The notes under the pieces were generated by a model. It was given only the letters and a program-made list of their open reading frames with translations. It did not search any database and had not been told where the DNA came from. A stretch of DNA of 10,701 nt from DAHUYF01 sp035509275 (GTDB taxonomy: Bacteria; Pseudomonadota; Alphaproteobacteria; ATCC43930; CGMCC-115725). Below, piece by piece: positions 1 to 6,667 of this stretch. The first letter of the stretch is position 1, and each line of letters begins with the position of its first letter. Both the position numbers and the translations under genes were made by a program. The stretch covers positions 1 to 10,701 of the forward strand of contig DATJLU010000148.1 of NCBI GenBank assembly GCA_035509275.1. Direction: 5' to 3'.

Positions 1-1
1 C

Positions 2-733
2 TTCGAGTCGGCCCTCGCGTTCATGGCGGGATATGTGCTGAAGAGTTTCCTGATCGCACAAAGCCTGAATCAGATCGAGAAAGCGTACGGACAGAACAAC
101 TCGATCCTCGACAACTGCCATGTCCGTGTGAGCTTCGCGACCAACGACGAGCGGACCGCGAAGCGAGTGAGCGATGCGCTCGGCACCGCGACCGAGATGC
201 GTGCGATGAAGAACTACGCCGGGCATCGGCTCAGTCCGTGGCTCGGCCACCTGATGGTCTCTCGCCAGGAAACAGCACGCCCGCTGCTCACGCCCGGCGA
301 GGTCATGCAGCTCCCGCCAGCAGATGAACTGATCCTGGTCTCCGGGTGCCACCCGATCCGCGCGAAGAAGGTGCGCTATTTCGAGGACCCGGAGATGAAG
401 GGTCGCATCCTTCCGCCGCCCGCTCTGACTTCGCCTGGCTCGCCGCCAGCCGGAGGAAGCGCGCCTCCACCGTGTCGCGCAGATTGGGATGACGCCGTAA
501 TCACGTCGTCCGCGGCAGCCGTTGAGGACCCGGCGAATGCCGGCATCCGGCGCGAGCCGGAACTGCCGGAGCACGAAGAAATCGTCGCCGAGCCGCGTAA
601 GCCCGTTCAGGAATTCGAGCCGCTGGAGGACGAGCCCGACGACGAGGTGCAACGCCGACGGGTCATGCAGCGTAACTTCAGCGCCGCCGCACGCCAGACG
701 CCGCTCGATCGCGCCGACGATCTTGGAATGTGA
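2..733 (+). CDS. traG: Conjugal transfer coupling protein TraG (VirD4 family), C-terminal part; 5' end outside the window
   Basis: The reading frame is open from the left edge (first full codon at position 2) and ends at TGA 731-733, giving the last 243 residues. TraG/VirD4 proteins are inner-membrane hexameric ATPases that bring the relaxosome to the type IV secretion channel. What is seen is the end of the RecA-like domain, with FLIAQSLNQIEKAYG, CHVRVSFATNDERTAKR, ALGTATE and the stretch around RPLLTPGEVMQLPP, all typical of TraG from trb-type elements. The Walker motifs must lie upstream of the window. After about residue 135 of the fragment the protein becomes a Pro/Gly/Ala-rich, then acidic tail (PELPEHEE, EPLEDEPDDE), probably disordered. 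The gene ends 6 bases before the ribbon-helix-helix gene, so the two are probably co-transcribed. The family call is firm. Confidence 0.93.
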   Translation, partial: FESALAFMAGYVLKSFLIAQSLNQIEKAYGQNNSILDNCHVRVSFATNDERTAKRVSDALGTATEMRAMKNYAGHRLSPWLGHLMVSRQETARPLLTPGEVMQLPPADELILVSGCHPIRAKKVRYFEDPEMKGRILPPPALTSPGSPPAGGSAPPPCRADWDDAVITSSAAAVEDPANAGIRREPELPEHEEIVAEPRKPVQEFEPLEDEPDDEVQRRRVMQRNFSAAARQTPLDRADDLGM

Positions 734-739
734 GCGCGC

Positions 740-1168
740 ATGCGGACGAAGCACACCTTCCGCCTGCCGCCGGAGCTCGCCGGCAAGCTCGCCGACTACG
801 CCGCCCGTAAGCGCGTTCCCCAGGCGCTGGTAGTTGAGGCCGCGCTCGCGTCGTACCTCTCCCCGGACGGTGCCGACCGCCTCGAAGCGGCGTTGGCGCG
901 CCGACTCGACCGCATGGGTCGGCACCTGGAGCGGATCGAGCGCCACGTCGACATCTCGAACGAGGCGTTAGCCGTGTTCGTACGCTTCTGGCTGACCAGC
1001 ACCCCCGCCTTGCCGGAAGCGGCGCTCGCCGCCGCCCAGACCAAGGGGCGCGAGCGTTACGAGGGGTTCGTCGAGGCTCTCGGCCGGCGGCTGGCGCGCG
1101 GCCGCAAGCTCGCAGAGGAGATAATGGCGGATGTGAACCCACACGCGTCGGCGAATCTCCCCGACTAG
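740..1168 (+). CDS. Ribbon-helix-helix (CopG/Arc-type) protein of the transfer region
   Basis: A 142-residue protein. The N-terminal 40 residues fit a ribbon-helix-helix DNA-binding fold: a short strand (KHTFRLPPEL), then helices with LADYAARKRVPQALVVEAAL. Residues about 47-75 form a charged, Arg/Glu-rich helix that could be coiled coil (RLEAALARRLDRM...LERIERHV), followed by a second helical region ending with NLPD. Small CopG-like genes are commonly found between traG and trbB in trb-type conjugative elements. It may be a transcriptional regulator of the transfer operon or a relaxosome accessory factor; the sequence does not decide. The ribosome binding site is weak (GGA about 12 bases upstream), in keeping with coupling to traG, which ends 6 bases before. 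Its TAG stop overlaps the stop of the convergent cargo gene. Here it is separated from trbB by the cargo operon. Confidence 0.85.
   Translation: MRTKHTFRLPPELAGKLADYAARKRVPQALVVEAALASYLSPDGADRLEAALARRLDRMGRHLERIERHVDISNEALAVFVRFWLTSTPALPEAALAAAQTKGRERYEGFVEALGRRLARGRKLAEEIMADVNPHASANLPD
1165..1168. other. Shared CTAG: overlapping stop codons of convergent genes
   Basis: The tetranucleotide CTAG gives TAG on the plus strand at 1166-1168 (stop of the ribbon-helix-helix gene) and TAG on the minus strand at 1167-1165 (stop of the second cargo gene). There is no intergenic space and I see no hairpin-plus-T-run terminator at this convergent junction. Confidence 0.9.
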
Positions 1169-3155
1169 GCCTCGCTCGGGCCGATTTCCGCATGCAAAGC
1201 TGTGGCTTGACGGCGGGCGGCGATTTCTGCCTCGATTCTTCGAAGCGCCGCGACCCAATCTTGATTCCACGCGCGGTGATCGTTCAAGTGGCGAGCTGTC
1301 GCCACGAAAAGACGGATCATCCGCAGCAAGTCGTATCCGGAGCGATGGACCGCATCATCGAGCATTGATGTCGTGAGACCTGCCTGCTGCAAGCTGACGA
1401 TCACCGCCATGAAGTCCCCGCTGATCTCTGCGTAGGGCGCGAGCGCTCCACCGAGCGCGGTAGGACTTGGCGACCCGGCTCCCGAATGATCGGCCGGGCC
1501 TTCATCTGCCGTGAAGACCTGTGGCCACCACCCGAAGAGGCGCGCGACAGCTTGTGACCAGAAATCCCGACCGAGCCGTGGCTCGACGAGCCGCGCTTCG
1601 CGAACGCCCGCTCAACGGCGCGCCACATCTCGGGCGCGTCACCGGGCTGTGCCTGGGCGTTCGTCACGAGGGATTCGATTGCGCCAAGTCCCCAGATTCC
1701 CATGATCTCTGCCGGATTGCCGCTGCTGTGTCGCCTGGCCCGCCACGCTCGTTCGCGCTCGAACCTGAGTGCAGACCAAGTGCTAGTGAACCAAGCCGCG
1801 GCGCCAGGGAGTCTCGCCAGAACATCGCCCGGAATGATTCGCAAAGGCGCGCGGGGTAGTTGAATAAGATCATGCGCGCGCGTCAGCTCGAAGCCATCGC
1901 CCTTCACCAGACCTTTTGCGACGGACCCGACGTCCAGATCCGCGGTCGCCATCGTGCATGCCGCCACACTCAGCACCGCCACGGCGCGAAACTGGCGCTC
2001 CAGCGGCTCTGTCTCCCTGATCCACGCGTCTTGGGCGCGACGAGGCGTCATGCGGCTGCTAAGGGCATGCGCCAAAATCCCGATGCGATTGATCATCTGT
2101 GTGCGCGGGCCGTTCCGGCCCGGACGAGGAACACGGGGCGTCTGGCGCAGGAGGTTTTCAAGCCAGTGCCAAGCAAGCTCGACACCGTCGGGACGCGCAA
2201 AAAGGATGTCGAGGACCCCAAAGACAGTGCTGCGGAACTGTGCAATACCTTTACTCAGGTCTTCGGTCTCCTCCTCCTCGCTACGCGCCGATAGAAGTTG
2301 TTCGCTCACGGATTGCAGCAGCAAGATCGCGGCCATCCCCGAGCGCTGCCAGCGGCCCTCTGCGTCGAAAGCGGTATTCGCCAACCGCAACAGGATCAAG
2401 CGATCGGGCAGACTTGTCAGAAGCGCTTTACTGCTGAGGCACTGCTTCACGAGCGTCGGGTGCGGCAGTTGGTCGACCATCTTCACAAAGCGCTCGGCAT
2501 CGGCTCTTCGCAGAATCTCGAACGCATCGCTTGACCGGAACAGGATTGGCCACAGGTCCGCTTCCCAAACCTCCTGAAAGCTCCCCGCCCGCGCGAATTG
2601 CTCCACGATCGACGCCATAGAAGCGCGCCGCGGCGGAATCTCGGTCACGGTGTCCGGAGCCTCGTTGGCTCTTGTGACGATCGCGGCGAGAAAATCGACG
2701 AACGCCTCCAGAGCGTCGGGATTCCTACCCAACGCCTCGGCCGCGGAATCGGCGAAATCTTCCCACAATGGGCCGTAGATCGACGCGACGAAATGGCCAA
2801 TCCAGTCGAGCTTGCCGGGACCATGGATCGCATAGGCATGTCCGCTCGCGGCCGCCAGCGCATGACCGATCAGAGCCGCTTCGTCAGGCTCCCTGCCTTC
2901 CGCGTCGTCGATCTGCCACGCGAGCGCCTCGGACAGCCCTTCAAGTCTTTCCACGGACAGCCGATCGACAAGATTCAGATCGGCAGGCAGCGAACCAATG
3001 TCCTGTCTGGAATAGACCATGAGATCCCGCGCGAAGAGATCGGCGATCCAGCGTTCGCACACGGCGGTGGCGGTTTCAGCCTCGGTGCGCTGTTCGAGCC
3101 AGGCAGCGACCCGCGCGCGCCGATCGCGCAAATGGTCATCAAACCTGCGTGGCAT
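1165..3155 (-). pseudogene. Cargo gene 2: large helical protein of unknown function, apparently frameshifted near 1585-1604
   Basis: I do not recognise this protein. The chosen start is the ATG at 3155-3153 (MPRRFDDHL), which overlaps the end of cargo gene 1 by 17 bases; an in-frame ATG at 3254 lies deep inside the upstream gene. The main frame reads well for about 520 residues (through RAVERAFAK), then turns into a Ser/Arg/Gly-rich tail ending at 1401. A second frame, ending at TAG 1167-1165, gives a more convincing C-terminus: LVEPRLGRDFWSQAVARLFG, then QVFTADEGP, and later DFMAVIVSLQQAGLTTSMLD. That frame has a stop at 1614-1612, so the switch must lie downstream of it. Adding one base near 1585-1604 joins both into a 663-residue protein. 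It is rich in Leu/Ala helices, with no Walker, HKD, protease or methylase motif, signal peptide or membrane segment seen. The overlap with gene 1 suggests a functional pair. A real pseudogene, a sequencing error, or two separate products (a short ORF starts at ATG 1410) are all possible. Confidence 0.68.
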
Positions 3156-4879
3156 CAGGCCCGACCCGGTCAAGCTCTGGGAGTCCTGCCTCGGCGATCC
3201 ACTCTGCGAGCGGCTTGGAGCGGTCAAGCACGCGATCGATGGCCGCGATAACAATCCGGGGCTCGTGAACCCGGCTGATCAAGCCAATGCGTTCGCCGAG
3301 TTCGTTGAACGATGGTCCCGACGCCCAGACCACATCATCAATCACCAGAAAGCGGTCGTGGAAGACGGGCTTCCTTGAGCTTGGCATCACCAATACCTTC
3401 GGCGCCCCCGGCCCAAGCCGACCCTGCACATGTCGCAATTGCGCGAGTAACAGAACGCCAGGCGGCACGGAGGATGCTGTCTGCTCCTCTGGGGAGAGTT
3501 CCTCCGCATTGTCGTTTGGCCGGGCTTTGCGCATGTGCGGCGCGCCCGTCAAAATCGTCACCTCCACGCCATCGCGCATAACTCGGAGCGCGTAGTTCTG
3601 GAGCTCGCGCATGCCAAAATCTGGATCGACGAAGGTGACCCGGCGCTGCGCCCCGGCCACGAGGTTGGCCACATAGCCTTCAGCCTCGCCGCGCAATTGC
3701 ACCAGATCATCGCCCGTCAGATCGTCCTTGTCGGCGTCATGGACACCGAACAACCGTTGCGGGGCGGATTGCGTCTGGAGGCGATCCTTGCGTGCCTCCT
3801 GCAACTCAACGACCCGGATCGCGCCAGAGAGAGGCAGCGCCTCTCCCACATGCACACCGCCAGCTTCCTTGACACGGCCCGTCTTGTAGCGCGATGCCGG
3901 TTTGCGACGACCGCCCGAGGGCACCTCGACATCGAGGACCGCATCGACCAGACCGAAGGCGACGCTGACCTGCTCCATCCACAATGTCGGTGGGACCATG
4001 CGAACGAGGCCGCGGGCGGGACAGGAGATTGCGAAGCCTGTCTCGCTGACCGGCTCCGGGTAGTCCTTGATCGCGAAGCCGTCGTCATCGAACGACGCAG
4101 GCAAGACCTCCGTCCAACCGGCAGGCCGCCGTTGGAGTATGACGAGTTTCAGCGCGGCGGTATCTGCTTCAGGGTAATCCTCATAGCGGCGTCGGTACGC
4201 TTGCAAGATCACGCGCTCAGAGCCGCTGGCCTTCCGGTCGCGCGTGAAATGCCCGACACCCCAGCGGATCGGGGGCAAGCAGGGAGAGGCTTGCAAGCCA
4301 CTCCTCGTATTCGAAGGGATCGAAACCAGCATTCGCAGCGAGCCACTCGCGGGCGGCAGCACTTGATCCAAGCTTCTGGACCGCCTCCGCCGGATCTTCC
4401 ATCGGAACCAATCGGTGAATCCGCGGTCCGCCATGCCATTGTGGTGAGAACGGAATCGTCTCGCCAACACAGAACCGCCCTAGTGCCGGCTCGAAGGCGA
4501 AGGGCGGCGCTGCGATCTCAATCGGCTGAGGAGTTAGCGGGATCGTCACCCGCCCGCGGGCCGCCGCTTCGTACCAGGCGAGCGCATCGGCCGTGGACAT
4601 CGGCAGCGCCGATGCCGCAAGCGTCACATGGCCGCCAAAGTTAGGAACGGTCCAATTCCTCTCGCCGGCCGTGAAACGCTCCGGAACCGGGATATCGCGC
4701 GGAAACAGCTCCACATAGCCGAACAGCAGATATTGCTTTCCTGCGGCGCGCATCGTCGCCAGCCTTACCAGCGCGCCGTGATAGTCCGTCGTGACCTTGG
4801 GCCATGTCGGCGCCTGCTGCGCTGGGCCTGCCGTGTCGGTGCGCTCAGCCGCTGAATCGCCGTCTTCTGGACTGTCCAT
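3139..4879 (-). pseudogene. Cargo gene 1: PLD/HKD-like C-terminal domain protein, apparently frameshifted at 4271-4275
   Basis: Start is the ATG at 4879-4877 (MDSPEDGD), preceded by an excellent ribosome binding site GGAGGGGAG. The first frame is convincing for 202 residues (YLLFGYVELFPRDIPVPERF, ...EEWLASLSLLA), then ends at 4217 after nonsense residues. A second frame continues RWGVGHFTRDRKASGSERVI and runs to the stop at 3141-3139. Removing one C from the run of five joins them as SLLAPIRWGVGHF, giving 579 residues. Residues about 405-515 resemble a phospholipase D-like domain: VTFVDPDFGM, EVTILTG, and at 507-525 one motif His-x-Arg-(x4)-Asp-(x6)-Gly-Pro-Ser-Phe-Asn. This matches HxK(x4)D(x6)GSxxN except Arg for Lys and Pro for the first Ser. 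Only one HKD motif is seen, so a dimer would be needed to build an active site. PLD-fold nucleases occur in several defence and restriction systems. From memory, and uncertainly, the layout recalls proteins labelled VPA1262 family. Function here is unproven. Confidence 0.7.
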
Positions 4880-4888
4880 CTCCCCTCC
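4880..4888 (-). promoter_or_regulatory. Strong ribosome binding site of cargo gene 1
   Basis: Read on the minus strand the bases just before the ATG at 4879 are GGAGGGGAG. A near-consensus Shine-Dalgarno core lies 4-5 bases before the start. This decides in favour of ATG 4879 over the longer in-frame start at 4978, which would place the 4927-4946 palindrome inside the coding region. Confidence 0.7.
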
Positions 4889-4926
4889 AGCCAGCAGTCT
4901 ATCACGACCAGCAAGGGGGATAACCC

Positions 4927-4946
4927 GCAGAGCGCTCGCGCTCTGC
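4927..4946. repeat. Palindrome with 9-bp arms in the divergent cargo/trbB control region
   Basis: Arms GCAGAGCGC and GCGCTCTGC are perfect inverted copies separated by two bases (TC). The site lies about 48 bases upstream of the cargo start codon and about 155 bases upstream of trbB. There is no T-run beside it, so it is not a typical intrinsic terminator. Its compact dyad shape and position suggest a binding site for a dimeric regulator; the ribbon-helix-helix protein in this window or an unseen repressor are candidates. I see no confident sigma-70 hexamers next to it. Confidence 0.6.
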
Positions 4947-5042
4947 CGCGGCCTGACCGCACGCTCCGCCGGTCGCATGTCTTTCTATCCCGGAGCCCTC
5001 CTGGGTCATCGTCGTTGTTGCGCCAGTCCATTTCCGGCTCTT

Positions 5043-5048
5043 TCTAAT
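5043..5048 (+). promoter_or_regulatory. Possible -10 element for the trb operon
   Basis: TCTAAT matches TATAAT at five of six positions and lies directly before the nested hairpin that precedes trbB. No good -35 hexamer is seen at 17 bases; TTGCGC at 5018-5023 is a weak candidate with a 19-base spacer. This is a tentative call. Confidence 0.22.
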
Positions 5049-5049
5049 C

Positions 5050-5096
5050 AACCCCGCTGACACATGCGCCTCCCTGCGAGGCGAATTAGCGGGGTT
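5050..5096. repeat. Nested inverted repeats in the trbB leader
   Basis: The outer arms AACCCCGCT (5050-5058) and AGCGGGGTT (5088-5096) are perfect 9-base inverted copies. Inside them CGCCTC (5067-5072) and GAGGCG (5078-5083) form a second 6-base stem with a 5-base loop. The right outer arm contains the GCGGGG that is the best available Shine-Dalgarno for the GTG start at 5101, so in RNA the fold would hide the trbB ribosome binding site. As DNA it could equally be an operator. The left arm lies close to the possible -10 element, so both readings stay open. Confidence 0.6.
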
Positions 5097-5100
5097 CGAC

Positions 5101-6066
5101 GTGACGATGATTCCTTTGCGATCTGAAGCTTTCGCCCGCGGCGCGCGCATGTTGCGCACGGCGCTCGGGCCAGCGATCGCCGGCTACCTCGAAGACCCCA
5201 GTATCGTCGAAGTGATGCTGAATCCCGACGGCCGGCTTTGGATCGATCGGCTGTCCGGCGGCCTCGAAGATACGAGCTGTCGTGTGACGCCGGCTGACGC
5301 CGAGCGGATTGTGCGGCTCGTCGCGCACCATGTCGGCGTGGAGGTGCATGCCGGCTCGCCGCGTGTCTCGGCCGAGCTGCCGGAAAGCGGAGAGCGTTTC
5401 GAGGGCCTGGTCCCGCCCGTCGTGGCGGCGCCGTGCTTCGCAATTCGGCGCCCCGCCGTAGCTGTCTTCACCCTCGGCGATTATGTCCAGGCCAGCATCA
5501 TGTCCGGCGTGCAGGCCGAGTTGCTGCGCGTAGCCGTCCGAGAACGGAAGAATATCCTCGTCGCCGGCGGCACTTCGACCGGCAAGACCACACTGGTCAA
5601 TGCGCTCCTCGCCGAGGTCGCCAAGACCGGCGACCGTGTAGTGCTGATCGAGGATACGCGCGAGCTGCAATGCGCAGCGCCCAACCTTGTAGCGCTGCGC
5701 ACCAAGGACGGCGCCGCGTCGCTGTCCGATCTCGTCCGGTCCTCGTTGCGGCTGCGTCCCGACCGCATCCCGATCGGCGAGGTGCGCGGCGCCGAGGCGC
5801 TCGATCTCCTGAAAGCGTGGGGCACTGGCCATCCCGGCGGCATCGGCACGCTGCACGCGGGGTCCGCCATGGGGGCGCTTCGCCGGCTGGAACAGCTCAT
5901 CCAGGAAGCGGTCGTCACCGTGCCGCGCGCGCTCATTGCAGAAACCATCGACCTCATCGCGGTCCTCGCCGGCCGCGGCGCCGCTCGCAGGCTCGCCGAG
6001 CTTGCGGCGGTCAAGGGCCTCAGCCCGACCGGCGACTACGTCCTCAGCCCGGCAGGAGAACCGTGA
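5101..6066 (+). CDS. trbB: P-type conjugative transfer ATPase TrbB (VirB11 family)
   Basis: TrbB is the cytoplasmic, ring-forming secretion ATPase at the inner face of the type IV channel. It powers pilus assembly and transfer. The 321-residue protein has the usual length. The N-terminal domain contains EDPSIVEVMLNPDG. Walker A is GGTSTGKT at 156-163, the Asp box lies in VVLIEDTREL at about 180-189, Walker B lies in the PIGEVRGAEALDLL region at about 224-237, and the His box is GHPGGIGTLHAGS at 243-255. The start could be GTG 5101 or ATG 5107; the weak GCGGGG at 5089-5094 is better spaced for 5101. It is the first gene of the trb operon to the right of the cargo and its stop overlaps the trbC start (TGATG). 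All catalytic motifs are intact. Confidence 0.94.
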   Translation: MTMIPLRSEAFARGARMLRTALGPAIAGYLEDPSIVEVMLNPDGRLWIDRLSGGLEDTSCRVTPADAERIVRLVAHHVGVEVHAGSPRVSAELPESGERFEGLVPPVVAAPCFAIRRPAVAVFTLGDYVQASIMSGVQAELLRVAVRERKNILVAGGTSTGKTTLVNALLAEVAKTGDRVVLIEDTRELQCAAPNLVALRTKDGAASLSDLVRSSLRLRPDRIPIGEVRGAEALDLLKAWGTGHPGGIGTLHAGSAMGALRRLEQLIQEAVVTVPRALIAETIDLIAVLAGRGAARRLAELAAVKGLSPTGDYVLSPAGEP

Positions 6067-6389
6067 TGCCGCTCAACCGTATCCGCCACCATCTCGCTCT
6101 GGCCTACGCTTTTGCCTTCGTGGCGCTCGCGACGTCGCCCGCTTACGCGGCCGGGTCGAACATGCCCTGGGAGCAGCCGCTCAACCAGATTCTCGAATCT
6201 GTTCAAGGCCCGGTGGCTAAAGTCGTTTCGGTGATCATCATCGTGATCACTGGCCTGACCCTAGCGTTCGGCGAGACCTCCGGCGGGTTCCGGCGGCTGA
6301 TCCAGATCGTGTTTGGCCTCTCGATCGCGTTCGCCGCGTCCAGCTTCTTCCTGTCGTTCTTCCAGTTCGGCGGTGGGGCGCTGGTCTGA
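6066..6389 (+). CDS. trbC: Conjugal pilin precursor TrbC (VirB2 family)
   Basis: A 107-residue small membrane protein. TrbC is the pilin subunit of the P-type conjugative pilus; in RP4 it is processed and made cyclic. There is an N-terminal signal peptide with a likely cleavage after AYA at residue 28. Two hydrophobic segments follow, at about 52-68 (VVSVIIIVITGLTL) and 78-100 (LIQIVFGLSIAFAASSFF), which is the pilin layout, with Gly/Phe near the C-terminus. The ATG at 6066 overlaps the trbB stop as TGATG, and AGGAG at 6054-6058 is well spaced. The same frame is open far upstream inside trbB, but that part is out of phase with trbB and is not used. Confidence 0.9.
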   Translation: MPLNRIRHHLALAYAFAFVALATSPAYAAGSNMPWEQPLNQILESVQGPVAKVVSVIIIVITGLTLAFGETSGGFRRLIQIVFGLSIAFAASSFFLSFFQFGGGALV

Positions 6390-6658
6390 TGGAGCAGGCC
6401 GAGGCGATCCCCGGATTCTACGCGCCGGTTCATCGGGCGCTCACCGAGCCGATCCTGCTCGGCGGCGCGCCGCGCTCGGTCGCGATCGTCAACGGCACGC
6501 TCGCCGCTGCCGTCGGGTTAGGACTGCGGCTCTGGATCGTCGGCGCGGCCATCTGGCTAATCGGCCATCTCGCGGCGGTCTGGGCCGCCAAGCGCGATCC
6601 CGCGTTCGTCGACGTGGTGCGCCGGCACCTGCGCTACCCGCAGCACTTGGTCGCGTGA
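6389..6658 (+). CDS. trbD: Conjugal transfer protein TrbD (VirB3 family)
   Basis: An 89-residue inner-membrane protein, the usual size for TrbD. VirB3/TrbD proteins sit next to the VirB4/TrbE ATPase and are needed for pilus assembly. The start of the protein has FYAPVHRALTEPILLGGAPR, the characteristic beginning of this family, followed by a hydrophobic region at about 31-66 that can hold two membrane passes. A basic C-terminal tail with RRHLRYPQHL follows. The ATG overlaps the trbC stop as TGATG. It is separate from trbE, unlike some VirB3-VirB4 fusions. Confidence 0.9.
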   Translation: MEQAEAIPGFYAPVHRALTEPILLGGAPRSVAIVNGTLAAAVGLGLRLWIVGAAIWLIGHLAAVWAAKRDPAFVDVVRRHLRYPQHLVA

Positions 6659-6667
6659 GGCGACGCG

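Noticed and set aside
1165..1410. Short 81-residue ORF as an independent gene
   Set aside because: Its frame reads sensibly well upstream of its ATG, joining smoothly to cargo gene 2; more likely the displaced C-terminus.
2598..3251. Plus-strand ORF (217 codons) opposite cargo gene 2
   Set aside because: Antisense to a convincing helical protein, composition typical of a shadow frame, no start signals.
3535..4644. Long plus-strand ORF (369 codons) opposite the PLD-like gene
   Set aside because: Arg/His/Ala-rich composition without recognisable motifs, no ribosome binding site, and spans the frameshift junction of the real gene; typical antisense shadow in GC-rich DNA.
4927..4946. Intrinsic terminator at the palindrome
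   Set aside because: No T-run follows on either strand and it lies between divergent, not convergent, genes.
4880..4978. Longer N-terminus of cargo gene 1 starting at ATG 4978
   Set aside because: The added residues are Arg-rich and include the palindrome; the ATG at 4879 has a near-perfect ribosome binding site.
1160..5100. Transposon-type ends or target duplications flanking the cargo
   Set aside because: No transposase, terminal inverted repeats or matching direct repeats were found by eye at the two boundaries.
5433..6065. Upstream extension of the trbC frame inside trbB
   Set aside because: Arg/Pro/His-rich out-of-phase reading of trbB; trbC starts at the TGATG overlap with a signal peptide and a good ribosome binding site.
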